Shown here piece after piece: positions 1 to 8,561 of a stretch of DNA of 57,933 nt (its first letter is position 1; the number at the start of each line of letters is the position of its first letter). The notes beneath the pieces were generated by a model. That model saw nothing but the letters and a program-made list of their open reading frames with translations. It ran no database searches and was not told the DNA's origin. The position numbers and the translations under genes are program-made. The stretch is from SIG299 sp051880375 (GTDB lineage: Bacteria > Bacillota > Clostridia > Lachnospirales > Lachnospiraceae), in contig JBJENV010000056.1 in assembly GCA_051880375.1 (NCBI GenBank), forward strand, positions 1 through 57,933, written 5' to 3'.

Positions 1-145
1 AGTACTTGCCAGAGTTTAGCTGGGCATGAACTACTCAGGATTCCGAGAGTTCATTTTTTCATTGTGACACTTTACCGCAAAAATGTAAAGTACCATTACT
101 GATTTCTCATCATACTCTAATCTTTCTCTTATTCACCCACACATG
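1..145. other. Window edge, no gene seen
   Basis: No convincing coding frame. A 7-bp inverted repeat (ACTTTAC at 69-75, GTAAAGT at 85-91) lies downstream of the TauE gene that ends at 146. It has no U-tract on either strand, so I do not call it a terminator. Confidence 0.4.
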
Positions 146-916
146 TTATACCAAATAATTCACTCCCAGAATCACAACTCCCAATATCACAAGAATCACG
201 CCGGTTGCGCGGTTCAGTGTCTTTGTGCTTGCCTTGTTTGCAAACTTTGCGCCGATTCTTGCAAAAACCAGCGTAAACAACATACAAAGTATGAGTATTG
301 TGACATCCGGCATACCGCCAATGGCAAAGTGGCTGACCGCTCCGGTGAATGCCGTAAACGCCATGATGAAGACGCTTGTACCGACGGCGCATTTCAGTTC
401 ATACCCCAGTACCGTAGTCAGAATCAGCAGCATCATCATACCGCCTCCTGCGCCGACAAAGCCGCAGATAAACCCAACCATGCAGCCGCAGACAATCGAC
501 TGAATCAGACGCTTCTTTGCCGAAACCTGTTCCATGCTTTCTTTTGTTGTCATGACCGGCTTTACAATGAACTTAATTCCAAGCAGCATTGTCATAAAGA
601 CCGAAAAGCTTCCCATGGTGGAGTTCGGAACAAGACTTGCCACATAGCTTCCCACCGTCGTAAAGACAAGCACCGATACCATCATGACAATCCCGTTTTT
701 GATATCCAGATTTTTGTTTTTTCCGTATGTATAGGCACTAGCCGCACTCGCCAGCACATCACTCGCCAGCGCAATTCCCACCGCTTCGTATGCCGGCATA
801 CCAAGAAACGTAATTAACATCGGGCTGATGACCGCCGCTGCACTTAATCCCGCAAAGCCCGTTCCAAGTCCCGCTCCAAGGCCTGCAATCAGGCAGACAA
901 TCAATTTCACAATCAT
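146..916 (-). CDS. TauE/SafE family (sulfite exporter-like) membrane permease
   Basis: A 256-residue polytopic membrane protein of the TauE/SafE (old DUF81) family. The N-terminal segment carries the glycine-rich GLGAGLGTGFAGLSAAAV stretch and the repeat-related GCMVGFICGFVGAGGG stretch, the duplicated signature of this family. Members move small anions or sulfur-containing organic acids such as sulfite, taurine derivatives or sulfoacetate across the cytoplasmic membrane; the substrate here cannot be read from sequence. An earlier in-frame start at 970 exists, but the ATG at 916 has an AGGAGG site 9 bases upstream and removes a highly charged extension, so I chose 916. It has its own promoter (998-1026) and looks monocistronic. 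Confidence 0.85.
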   Translation of the reverse strand: MIVKLIVCLIAGLGAGLGTGFAGLSAAAVISPMLITFLGMPAYEAVGIALASDVLASAASAYTYGKNKNLDIKNGIVMMVSVLVFTTVGSYVASLVPNSTMGSFSVFMTMLLGIKFIVKPVMTTKESMEQVSAKKRLIQSIVCGCMVGFICGFVGAGGGMMMLLILTTVLGYELKCAVGTSVFIMAFTAFTGAVSHFAIGGMPDVTILILCMLFTLVFARIGAKFANKASTKTLNRATGVILVILGVVILGVNYLV

Positions 917-952
917 ATTGTTTTTCCTCCTTCTTTTCCGGACAATAACGGA

Positions 953-983
953 ATGGACAGACGGTAACATGCCGTCTGTCCAT
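953..983. repeat. Perfect 12-bp inverted repeat in tauE leader
   Basis: ATGGACAGACGG (953-964) and its exact complement (972-983) flank a 7-base loop. It lies in the predicted 5' leader of the TauE gene, between its promoter and ribosome site, and downstream of the GPH gene ending at 1050. There is no U-tract, so it may be a leader hairpin or a factor-binding site rather than an intrinsic terminator. Confidence 0.6.
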
Positions 984-997
984 CAATCTGTAGCTCT

Positions 998-1028
998 ATC
1001 ATAATGAACCTTAAGTCTATAGTCAAGG
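998..1028 (-). promoter_or_regulatory. Sigma-A promoter of the TauE gene with dyad
   Basis: Reading the minus strand, TTGACT (1026-1021), a 17-base spacer and TATGAT (1003-998). A 20-base imperfect dyad, CCTTGACTATAGACTTAAGG (1028-1009), covers the -35 box and most of the spacer, a likely operator. It resembles MerR-family operators, but those promoters normally have 19-20 base spacers. Confidence 0.6.
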
Positions 1029-1049
1029 ACTTTAGAAATTGTTTATTTT

Positions 1050-2594
1050 TTAACTGATTTTCTGTCCCCCCGGCAAATCCCCTGCCGTCTGAAACCGCTG
1101 CATTGCCTCCTCAAACGTCATCCCTTTGTTTACTGCCTCACGTCTTGCGGCATTGACTGCCTGAATCTCCTTCATACGGGTTCCGGTCAGACTGTAATGA
1201 TGCATTGCAAATTGTGTAATCAGCCATGCAAGAATCGGCAAAATGCAGAATAACAGAATCACAACCCACTTCATTCCGTCCACATACGGTGTATCAGTAT
1301 CCGGCAGTGTTTCAATGCCAATCATCAGTACAGCAGCTCCGACAATGCTGGAACCGAGCGAGGAAACGAGCTTGTCCACCAGACTGAACAGCGTTCCCAT
1401 AATACCGGGCACAAAATTTCCGCTCCGGTATGTTTCATAGTCCGTGCAGTCTGCCACCATCGGAATCGGCAAATCCGCTACAGAAGAATAAGAACCGTAG
1501 CCCGTCAGATAGCACAGCACATAAACAATGGTATATAAATTCAATGCTCCAAAGGAGAGCTGTGTCGCAGGATTTCCCGGCTGCCACAGAATAAGAAGTA
1601 CAACAACACCCAGATAAGACAATGCCGCAATTCTTGTATAAAGCATCAATGCCGCCCTCTGTCCCTTCTTCTGTGCCGTTTTGATACTTAAGACAAAAAA
1701 CGGGACAGCAGCAACATAACACAGAATATAAAGCGGAAGATACAGTCCGTTATAGTTGCCCATCATGGACGCATACAGCATACAGGCAACACTTGCATTG
1801 CTCGCAATGGAAAACGCCAGCTTTGTGCTTCCCCCGGCTAACATCAGCATCCGAAGTTCCTTATTCCCTTTTAAAATATCAACATACTCTCCGATTTTAA
1901 ACTTTTCCTTCTTTTCACTTCCGATACCGTAAAACTCCGGTCGGTCCTTCTGCCAGATGCCGATTAGTGCGAGTACGGTTAAGATTGCAGACAACACGAT
2001 GGAAAGCGGAACAATGAAATCAAAAAATGCTTCCGAGCCATAGCCTACCCTTCCGCCGATGATAGTTGCCACAATCTGAAGTAAGCTCATCCCGACCAGC
2101 GAAGAAATCGTGTTAAACACGGTAAACAACGGCCGCTGCTTCGGGTCATTCGTCAGACAGCTCTGACCGGAACGGGTGCAGGCGGTCTGAAACGTATAGC
2201 CGATGACGTACAGCATGTACAACAGCACAAAACTGACATACCGAAACCACATCATTGTATCCGGAATGTATCTTGTTCCGAAGTAAAGCAGCATTGCCGA
2301 TACTGCCATGATGATATTTCCGAGTACAATATACGGCCGGAACTTTCCGAAGCGTCCCTGCGTCTTATCAATCAGCAGACCGATAATCGGGTCCGTGACG
2401 GCATCAAACACACGCATCACCGTTACCATCGTTGTTGCAAACAGAAGTGCCAGTCCAAGCACACCGTTTGCATGGTATGCAATATAATTCATCGTAAGCA
2501 TAAAATAAACATTCGTTGCACCGTTATTAAACGGGAACAGCGCAAGCTGATACAGCTTTGCTCTGTTGACCGTCTGTCCGCTTTCTTCCATCAT
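1050..2594 (-). CDS. GPH-family sugar:cation symporter (MFS)
   Basis: A 514-residue transporter with about twelve membrane segments, of the glycoside-pentoside-hexuronide:cation symporter family. The N-terminal half has the family motif around RVFDAVTDPIIGLLIDKT, with GRFGKFRPYI after it; this loop between helices 2 and 3 is diagnostic for GPH carriers such as MelB, UidB and XynB. It lies downstream of the GH2, uxuB and uxuA genes on the same strand, so import of glucuronides or related glycosides is likely, although a terminator (2722-2754) separates it from GH2. The upstream in-frame TTG at 2615 is less likely than the ATG pair at 2594/2591, which has GAGG at good spacing. Confidence 0.85.
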   Translation of the reverse strand: MMEESGQTVNRAKLYQLALFPFNNGATNVYFMLTMNYIAYHANGVLGLALLFATTMVTVMRVFDAVTDPIIGLLIDKTQGRFGKFRPYIVLGNIIMAVSAMLLYFGTRYIPDTMMWFRYVSFVLLYMLYVIGYTFQTACTRSGQSCLTNDPKQRPLFTVFNTISSLVGMSLLQIVATIIGGRVGYGSEAFFDFIVPLSIVLSAILTVLALIGIWQKDRPEFYGIGSEKKEKFKIGEYVDILKGNKELRMLMLAGGSTKLAFSIASNASVACMLYASMMGNYNGLYLPLYILCYVAAVPFFVLSIKTAQKKGQRAALMLYTRIAALSYLGVVVLLILWQPGNPATQLSFGALNLYTIVYVLCYLTGYGSYSSVADLPIPMVADCTDYETYRSGNFVPGIMGTLFSLVDKLVSSLGSSIVGAAVLMIGIETLPDTDTPYVDGMKWVVILLFCILPILAWLITQFAMHHYSLTGTRMKEIQAVNAARREAVNKGMTFEEAMQRFQTAGDLPGGQKIS

Positions 2595-2721
2595 ACTGTC
2601 CTCATGCCTTTCCAAGCCTTACCGGCTTTCCCCACAGGTTCTCTTCTTTCCCTGTGCAGGTACAAAGTTTCTTTTCCCTATTACTTTTCCTTTTCCGGAC
2701 AAAAAATATGCATGAAAGCAG

Positions 2722-2754
2722 AAAAAAAACAGAGACCCCTGCTTTCAGTCTCTG
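2722..2754 (-). terminator. Intrinsic terminator after the GH2 gene
   Basis: CAGAGAC and GTCTCTG arms (2730-2736 and 2748-2754) around an 11-base loop, followed on the minus strand by eight U (2729-2722). A run of T also follows on the plus strand, but no plus-strand gene ends here. It would reduce readthrough from the uxu/GH2 operon into the GPH symporter. Confidence 0.8.
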
Positions 2755-2801
2755 TTTTTTGTCTGTGCCTTGCGACACTTGTTTCCTGCTCTTATTTTCA
2801 C

Positions 2802-5045
2802 TTACAATGGCTTTCTGATTTGGTTCAGCTGCTCATTCAGTGCAAGCAGTTCTTCCTTGGACGGTGTTTTTCCCATCGCGCCCATTAGTCCGGCAAGCCT
2901 AAGCACCGTAAAACCGCCCATCATCTGCATCATTTTTTTCATATCTTCCGGCTTTGAGGACATCATCATTCCTTCACCGGAACCCACCATTTTCTGCATC
3001 ATATCGGTGAAAAGCTGTCTGCCTTCCGGTACGGACATAATCTCTGCTACCGTATCGTTTAAGGAAAAACATCCTTCCGTTTCCGTAATATCGAACCAGT
3101 TGAGTACCGCTCCCTTTTCCTTCAGACGATATGCCTCATTGAATACCTCCACCTTGCGGATACGGCTTTCGTCACGGCACTCGCCTGCCACGGCAGTCAG
3201 CACGGACTCTCCCCTGTTCGGTACGTCGAAGTAGAAGAAATGTACCTCACTGGTCTGCACCCCGAGGCTTTCCCCGTTGACAAACAGCTCCACCTCCGGG
3301 AGATTCGAATATACGGTTACCTTTGTTACCTCCTCCACGCGGTCCACATAACGCTTGCCGCAGATGTGAACAAACGGCTCGTCGGATAACCACGCCTTAT
3401 AGGCATAAAAGGAATCCTTCTTATACTTTCTGTCAAATGTCACAAGGCCCTTATGATTCTGACCGTTTTCACCGCCTTCATTTCTGGCGTCCGCACCGAA
3501 ATCAAACATATTCCATACATGCGTTGCCCAGATGTATGGCCGTGTAAACAGCTGCTTTATCAGTTCTTCATGGTAATATGCCTGATATTCCTCGGTGTAA
3601 TCTCCCTGCTTCGGGTCCGAGGTATGCCAGTTGAGCGCCTCACAGCCATACTCGCTCATGCCAATCGGAATGTCCGGATACACCTCGTGAAAATGGTCAA
3701 ACCAAGGTCCATTCATCGAGGTGTCGCCGCCGTACCAGCCAAAGTAATGGTTATAGGAAACAACGTCAGGAATCTGTAAATACGGGTCACTGATATCGCA
3801 CATTGAAACAACGGCAATCGTTGTCTGCCTGGTCTTATCCATTTCATGCACCATGTCGTTTAATAACCTGTGATTTTCCAGCAAATCCGGGTCCGAAGCT
3901 CCTCCCATTGTAATCTCATTGGATAATCCCCAGACCACAATGCTCGGATGATTATAATTCTGAATGACAAGTTCTTTCATCTGGGAAACCGTGTTCTCCC
4001 TTCCGTTCGGAAGGTGGTTGGAGATATACGGTATTTCCGCCCAGACAATCATGCCTCTCTCATCGCAAAGGTCGTAGAAAAACTGATCATGCTGATAGTG
4101 AGCCAGTCGAATCGTATTGGCACCCATTTCGCAAATCAGGTCCATATCCTCTATGTGATGCTCTGGCAGCAGCGCATTGCCGTATCCCCATCTGTCCTGA
4201 TGCCGGGATACACCGTGCAGCGGATAGCTCTCTCCGTTTAAGAAGAAGCCCTTCTCAGGGTCAATCCGAAAGGTCCGGCAGCCAAATCGTGTGTCAACGG
4301 TGTCGAGAACAGTTTCACCCTCTGTCAGGGCAACAGACACATGATAGAGATACGGGTCCTTTCTTCCGTTCCACAGGTGAACCTGAGGGATAGATACCGT
4401 CACCTTTGTCGCAGCACTCTCCTTTACCTCGGCGACAACACTGCCTTCACGGTCCTTTACTACATAGTTTAACTTCTGGCCTGCCCTCGGATTGGTTAAA
4501 AACACCTGAATCTCCACATTAGCATCCGCTCCGCAAATTTCCGGAGTAACTAAAATACCGGGACCTCCGAAGTAATCCAAATCAAAATGAGAATCCGGAA
4601 CCGCAATCACATTTACGTTACGATACAGTCCGCCGTAAAAGGTAAAGTCCGCCTTCTGCGGATACACCCTGTCGTTGACTCCGTTCTCTACCGCAACCAC
4701 AATGAGATTCTCATCCTTTAACGCCTCTGTAATATTTACACGCCAGGTGGAATAACCGCCGTCATGATGAGCTAACTTTCTGTCATTAACATAAACATCC
4801 GCAGAAGCATTAGCGCCCTGAAATTCCAGATAATACTGAGAATTTTCCGGGAGGTCTGACCTCTTAACTTCCTTTGCATAGTAGCAGGTTCCACGATAGT
4901 AATCGTTGCCGCCGTCCTGTCCGTCAATGGAATTCCAGGAATGCGGAAGGTTTACCAGGTACCACTCTTTTGGAATCTTCTGTGGAATCGGCTGTTCGCC
5001 CTTGGCAAATGCCCACTTTTCATTTAAGCTGTAAACTTGCCTCAT
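2802..5045 (-). CDS. Glycoside hydrolase family 2 (beta-galactosidase/beta-glucuronidase type)
   Basis: A 747-residue retaining GH2 enzyme without a signal peptide, so cytoplasmic. Order seen: N-terminal jelly-roll sugar-binding domain (about 1-165), immunoglobulin-like domain, then the TIM barrel. The acid/base is E377 in GLSNEITMGG and the nucleophile E465 in IGMSEYGCEA. The NHKGLVTFDRK and KKDSFYAYKAW stretches are typical of beta-galactosidase-like members, while its place after uxuA and uxuB suggests a hexuronide substrate; specificity stays open. After a C-terminal beta domain there is an odd methionine-rich tail (last about 80 residues, with MMQKM, GMMMSSKP and MKKMMQMMGG). Start: ATG at 5045 has AGGAGG 8 bases upstream; an ATG at 5066 is also possible. 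Confidence 0.88.
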   Translation of the reverse strand: MRQVYSLNEKWAFAKGEQPIPQKIPKEWYLVNLPHSWNSIDGQDGGNDYYRGTCYYAKEVKRSDLPENSQYYLEFQGANASADVYVNDRKLAHHDGGYSTWRVNITEALKDENLIVVAVENGVNDRVYPQKADFTFYGGLYRNVNVIAVPDSHFDLDYFGGPGILVTPEICGADANVEIQVFLTNPRAGQKLNYVVKDREGSVVAEVKESAATKVTVSIPQVHLWNGRKDPYLYHVSVALTEGETVLDTVDTRFGCRTFRIDPEKGFFLNGESYPLHGVSRHQDRWGYGNALLPEHHIEDMDLICEMGANTIRLAHYQHDQFFYDLCDERGMIVWAEIPYISNHLPNGRENTVSQMKELVIQNYNHPSIVVWGLSNEITMGGASDPDLLENHRLLNDMVHEMDKTRQTTIAVVSMCDISDPYLQIPDVVSYNHYFGWYGGDTSMNGPWFDHFHEVYPDIPIGMSEYGCEALNWHTSDPKQGDYTEEYQAYYHEELIKQLFTRPYIWATHVWNMFDFGADARNEGGENGQNHKGLVTFDRKYKKDSFYAYKAWLSDEPFVHICGKRYVDRVEEVTKVTVYSNLPEVELFVNGESLGVQTSEVHFFYFDVPNRGESVLTAVAGECRDESRIRKVEVFNEAYRLKEKGAVLNWFDITETEGCFSLNDTVAEIMSVPEGRQLFTDMMQKMVGSGEGMMMSSKPEDMKKMMQMMGGFTVLRLAGLMGAMGKTPSKEELLALNEQLNQIRKPL

Positions 5046-5095
5046 TTGTCCATCCTCCTGTTTCATGATAATCCTCTATGCCGAGAACGTTTCGT

Positions 5096-5941
5096 TTATA
5101 CGCCCGAGTATGCCGCAAAGGCTCCGTCAATCGGAATACAGCAGCCGTTCACAAAGCCGCTTGCTTCCTCGCATGCAAGGAAAAGCACAGAGCCAATCAG
5201 TTCCTCAACCTCACCGAAACGCCCCATCGGCGTGCCTGCTAAAATCTTGCCGGTTCTTTCCGTAGGCGTGCCGTCCTCATGAAATAAAAGCTTTGCATTC
5301 TGCTGCGTCGCAAAAAAGCCCGGTGCAATCGCATTGCAGCGGATGCCGACCTTGGAAAAGTGAACGGCAAGCCATTCCGTAAAGTTTGTAATTGCCGCCT
5401 TGGCGCCCGAATATGCCGGAATCTTGGTAAGCGGTGTGTAAGCGTTCATGGAAGCAATGTTGATGATGCTCGCGCCCTTCTTGTTCACCATATCCAGCGC
5501 AAATACCTGCGTCGGAATTAAGGTTCCCATAAAGTTCAAAGAAAATACAAACGATACGCCGCTCGGGTCCAAATCAAAGAAGGTTTTCATTTTTCCCATA
5601 TCTTCCGGTTTGAAGTACTCGTCATCGGTCGTTGCCTTCGGATGATTGCCTCCTGCGCCGTTGATTAAAATATCGCAGGTTCCGAAGTCCTTTACGATAC
5701 TGTCGTGTGCTGCCTGTACGCTCTCAGTTTCCAGCACGTTACACTGATAGCCCTTTGCAATATAGCCCTTCTTAACGATTTCATCGGCTCTTGCCTTCGC
5801 TGCCTCTTCGTTTAAATCAAGCAGCGCCACCTTGGCTCCGGTCATTGCCATTGCCTCTGCAAGTACGGAGCAAATCACTCCGCCTGCGCCGGTCACCACA
5901 ACTACCTTATTTGTCAAATCAATCTGAAACGGTAACTTCAT
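5096..5941 (-). CDS. uxuB: SDR-type D-mannonate oxidoreductase (fructuronate reductase)
   Basis: A 281-residue short-chain dehydrogenase. It has the Rossmann motif VVTGAGGVIC, the NGAGG loop and the catalytic Ser plus Tyr-X3-Lys (IINIASMNAY, then YSGAK). The Cys-ending nucleotide loop and the insertion after the NGAGG loop match the Bacillus YjmF type of mannonate oxidoreductase, unrelated to the long-chain UxuB of Escherichia coli. It would reduce D-fructuronate to D-mannonate with NAD(P)H, the step before UxuA, whose gene lies 53 bases upstream. The start at 5941 has GGAGG 8 bases upstream; the in-frame ATG at 5956 has none. The name rests on family resemblance plus context. Confidence 0.82.
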   Translation of the reverse strand: MKLPFQIDLTNKVVVVTGAGGVICSVLAEAMAMTGAKVALLDLNEEAAKARADEIVKKGYIAKGYQCNVLETESVQAAHDSIVKDFGTCDILINGAGGNHPKATTDDEYFKPEDMGKMKTFFDLDPSGVSFVFSLNFMGTLIPTQVFALDMVNKKGASIINIASMNAYTPLTKIPAYSGAKAAITNFTEWLAVHFSKVGIRCNAIAPGFFATQQNAKLLFHEDGTPTERTGKILAGTPMGRFGEVEELIGSVLFLACEEASGFVNGCCIPIDGAFAAYSGV

Positions 5942-5994
5942 TTTCGTTTCCTCCATTCTTCTTGTTCTGCCATACAGGCACAGCCTGTTTCTTT

Positions 5995-7050
5995 CTATTT
6001 TTCAAGACTTGCCTTATGAACTGCTTCCCAAAGCCCGTTGATATAGGTTGCACCAAGCGCTCTGTCGTATAAACCGTAGCCGGCTCTTCCGGTTTCTCCC
6101 CAAATCATGCGTCCGTGATCCGGTCTGATGTAGCCGGTGAAACCGTTATCGTGCAGAGCCTTTACAATCGCATACATATCTAAGGAACCGCAGCTTGACA
6201 AATGCGCCCTTTCTTCAAAGCCGTTCTCTAAAACAGCCACGTTTCTTAAGTGTGCAAAATGCACCCTTCCCATTGCGGTATATTTTTCCGCCATCTTCAC
6301 GACATCGTTTTTATTCGAGCAGCCGAGAGAACCGGTGCATAACGTAATACCGTTGTGTTTATCGTCTGCCAGCTTTAAGAAACGGTCAATGTTTTCTTCA
6401 CAGGTAATGATTCTCGGAAGCCCGAAGATACTCCAGCAAGGATCATCCTCATGAATTGCCATGTTGACGTCACACTCCGCCGCAACCGGGATAATCTTCT
6501 GTAAAAAGTACTTAAGGTTATTCCAAAGGTCCTCCTCCGTCATAGCGTTGTACTCTGCCACCACATTTTTTAACTCTTCTCTTGTGTAACTTAAGTCCCA
6601 GCCCGGAAGCGTCAGATCACTGTCACTGTTAAGCGGATTCACGGCATCCACCTGCTCCTGATAATACACCAGCGAAGTAGAACCATCTGCCAGCTTATGG
6701 TCTAACTGGGTTCTTGTCCAGTCGAATACCGGCATGAAGTTATAGCAGATACACTTGATTCCCGCCTTTGCCACGCGACGGATATTTTCACAGTAATTCT
6801 CAATGTATCTGTCACGGCTCGGTTTACCCAGCTTGATATCCTCATGAACCGGAATACTTTCCATGACTTCAAAATGCAGTCCTTTTTCTTCTACGAGCTT
6901 CTTCAGTCTCTGAATGCTCTGTTCGCTCCATACCTCTCCGACCGGCACGTCATAAACTGCCGTCACAATCGAATGCATCCCCGGAATCTGACGAATATGG
7001 TCGAGTGTCACCTTATCGTCTTCTCCGTACCAGCGAAATGATAATTTCAT
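5995..7050 (-). CDS. uxuA: Mannonate dehydratase
   Basis: A 351-residue UxuA protein of usual length, starting MKLSFRWYG, with the conserved AGIKCICYNFMPVFDWTRT, NMAIHEDDPCW and HFAHLRN stretches. It dehydrates D-mannonate to 2-keto-3-deoxy-D-gluconate using a divalent metal; the His, Cys, Asp and His residues in these stretches fit the metal and substrate site. It is the first gene of a minus-strand operon uxuA-uxuB-GH2, with GGAG 8 bases before the ATG. The promoter at 7089-7118 has a palindromic GntR operator inside its spacer, so induction by a hexuronate intermediate is likely. Confidence 0.95.
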   Translation of the reverse strand: MKLSFRWYGEDDKVTLDHIRQIPGMHSIVTAVYDVPVGEVWSEQSIQRLKKLVEEKGLHFEVMESIPVHEDIKLGKPSRDRYIENYCENIRRVAKAGIKCICYNFMPVFDWTRTQLDHKLADGSTSLVYYQEQVDAVNPLNSDSDLTLPGWDLSYTREELKNVVAEYNAMTEEDLWNNLKYFLQKIIPVAAECDVNMAIHEDDPCWSIFGLPRIITCEENIDRFLKLADDKHNGITLCTGSLGCSNKNDVVKMAEKYTAMGRVHFAHLRNVAVLENGFEERAHLSSCGSLDMYAIVKALHDNGFTGYIRPDHGRMIWGETGRAGYGLYDRALGATYINGLWEAVHKASLEK

Positions 7051-7088
7051 AGCTTCTTCTCCTTCTGAATGGTTTGTCCTACTCTTCG

Positions 7089-7118
7089 ACTATAACACTA
7101 CTTGTATACAAGCGTCAA
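7089..7118 (-). promoter_or_regulatory. uxuA operon promoter
   Basis: On the minus strand TTGACG (7118-7113), an 18-base spacer and TATAGT (7094-7089). The spacer contains the perfect 12-bp palindrome CTTGTATACAAG (7101-7112), so a bound regulator would block RNA polymerase directly. Confidence 0.75.
7101..7112. promoter_or_regulatory. GntR-type operator O1
   Basis: Perfect palindrome CTTGTATACAAG within the uxuA promoter spacer. The TTGTATACAA core fits the TNGTNNNACNA pattern of FadR/FCD-subfamily GntR operators. A second copy (7217-7228) differs at one base. Confidence 0.75.
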
Positions 7119-7216
7119 CATTCCATGTTCATTTCTCTTTTTTGCACAATTTTTCACGCTTTTTTTGTACATTTTCAATAGATATTATTCCACGCTTTTC
7201 CTCTGTTCTATGCATA

Positions 7217-7228
7217 CTTGAATACAAG
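7217..7228. promoter_or_regulatory. GntR-type operator O2
   Basis: CTTGAATACAAG, one base different from O1 and centred 116 bp away (about eleven helical turns). It lies 2 bases upstream of the -35 box of the GntR promoter. This suggests autoregulation and possibly looping between the two sites. Confidence 0.7.
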
Positions 7229-7230
7229 CA

Positions 7231-7259
7231 TTGACCTTCTCTAATTTCTACGATATAAT
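7231..7259 (+). promoter_or_regulatory. Promoter of the GntR regulator gene
   Basis: TTGACC (7231-7236), a 17-base spacer and a perfect TATAAT (7254-7259), 48 bases before the regulator ATG. Operator O2 abuts its upstream edge. Confidence 0.8.
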
Positions 7260-7307
7260 AATCATGAATTATATTGTTTTCTATTTTTCGATTGGTGAGG
7301 TGTCTTC

Positions 7308-8015
7308 ATGTACGGAAAAAAGCACTCCGGTCCGTCCGAGGCCGTGTATCAGAAGTTAAAAGAGCAGATTCTTCATTTAGAGCTACCGCCGGGAACGGCC
7401 ATCAGTGAAATTGAGACTGCCGCACAGTATGACGTTTCCCGCACTCCTATCCGGGATGTCTTCAAAGCGCTGGAGGCGGAGGGGCTGTTAGAAATCCGAC
7501 CGCACATCGGGACCTTTGTTTCCCTGATTGACTTAAACATGATTTCGGACATTCTCTATACCCGTGAGGTACTGGAGCAGGCTATACTGAAGGATTTAGC
7601 ACGCAAATACGACAAATCGCAGGAATTCCGCGTCCATCTGATTTTAAGACGTCAGAAGGAACTGATTGAATCCGAACGCTCTGCGGAAGAATTGAGCCGT
7701 ACTTTTATTGTAACTGACAATGACTTTCATTATACATTGTACGACATGGCAGGCAAAAAAAATGTTGCCGGCTTTTTCTCCTCCATCAGTTCACAATATG
7801 AACGTTTCCGTACCTTAATCAATCTGGGAGGCAGGGAATACTTAAAAACGTTATACGATAACCATGTAGAAATGTTCCGCTGCATTACGGAGCAGAAATA
7901 TGAAGAACTTGCCGAACGCATTTCCCACCACATTTACGATGGCTTCAATGCAAGCGCGAGTGTCGTGTACCAGCACCCGGAATATTTTCAAGGGATAGGA
8001 AATAAGCATGCATAA
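7308..8015 (+). CDS. GntR/FCD-family regulator, probable hexuronate repressor
   Basis: A 235-residue transcription factor. Residues about 10-75 form the GntR winged helix (SEAVYQKLKEQIL, YDVSRTPIRDVFKALEAEGLL), and the rest is an all-helical FCD ligand domain with its metal-ligand pattern: D in DNDFHYTLY, H in LYDNHVEMF and H in ISHHIYDG. FadR-subgroup members of this kind control hexuronate genes (UxuR, ExuR) and respond to sugar acids. The divergent position next to uxuA and the two palindromes between them strongly suggest it represses the uxu operon and itself; the effector is not visible. It is followed 46 bases on by the ATC-hydrolase-like gene. The ATG at 7308 is preceded by GAGGTG. 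Confidence 0.88.
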   Translation: MYGKKHSGPSEAVYQKLKEQILHLELPPGTAISEIETAAQYDVSRTPIRDVFKALEAEGLLEIRPHIGTFVSLIDLNMISDILYTREVLEQAILKDLARKYDKSQEFRVHLILRRQKELIESERSAEELSRTFIVTDNDFHYTLYDMAGKKNVAGFFSSISSQYERFRTLINLGGREYLKTLYDNHVEMFRCITEQKYEELAERISHHIYDGFNASASVVYQHPEYFQGIGNKHA

Positions 8016-8061
8016 CTGCATTCAAAGTAAAACCACAGACAATACCAAGGAGGATATTTCA

Positions 8062-8556
8062 ATGAGTATTATCAATAAACAAAAAATCAAAAACAGTCTT
8101 TTACAGGCCATCCGCGAACAGCTTGAACATCGTGCCCTCTGGATGTATCTCTTGTGCGATGAAGCCAAAAAGAAAGGTCTGAATCCTGAAGAATATGCAC
8201 CTGCCGCCATCAAGCGCTGCGGTCTGTATCAAGGTGCGAATCTTGTCAAAAAAGGCGGAAAAGGGCAAAGTCTGAAGGGACTGAAAAAAGCGCTTTTCGG
8301 TAAGCCTGCTCAGTTGGTATTTGAAATGAAAATCAAACGCTGTACGGATGATCACCTTGATATCGACTTTCACTACTGTCCATTAGTCAAAGCATGGCAA
8401 AAGCAGGGCTGTACCGATGAAGAAATTCGTCTTTTGTGTGACCATGCCATGTGCGGTGACCGTGGTATTGCCGAGAGCTTCGGCTGCCAGTTAGAGCTTC
8501 CAAAGACCATTGCGAAAGGCGATGAAGTCTGCGAAATCCGCTTTGTACGAAAATAA
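8062..8556 (+). CDS. L-2-amino-thiazoline-4-carboxylic acid (ATC) hydrolase family protein
   Basis: A 164-residue soluble protein. The order of an N-terminal helical part, a central DFHYCPLVKAW segment, DHAMCGDRGIAESFGC and the final KGDEVCEIRF motif matches small clostridial proteins annotated as ATC hydrolase family (Pfam ATC_hydrolase). The founding Pseudomonas enzyme opens a thiazoline ring on the way to cysteine, but most clostridial members are uncharacterised, so I infer only a small-molecule-binding or hydrolase role. Conserved cysteines at the YCP and GDEVC motifs may be functional. The ATG at 8062 has AGGAGG 8 bases upstream, better than the in-frame ATG at 8008, which overlaps gntR. 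Probably cotranscribed with the GntR gene. Confidence 0.7.
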   Translation: MSIINKQKIKNSLLQAIREQLEHRALWMYLLCDEAKKKGLNPEEYAPAAIKRCGLYQGANLVKKGGKGQSLKGLKKALFGKPAQLVFEMKIKRCTDDHLDIDFHYCPLVKAWQKQGCTDEEIRLLCDHAMCGDRGIAESFGCQLELPKTIAKGDEVCEIRFVRK

Positions 8557-8561
8557 GTTTT

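Noticed and set aside
143..817. Long plus-strand frame opposite the TauE gene
   Set aside because: Composition (many Cys, His, Gln, Arg) is that of the complement of a membrane gene; no ribosome site; the minus-strand frame is a clear family member.
998..1028. MerR-type promoter for the TauE gene
   Set aside because: The dyad is suggestive, but the spacer is 17 bases, not the 19-20 typical of MerR activation, and no MerR gene is adjacent.
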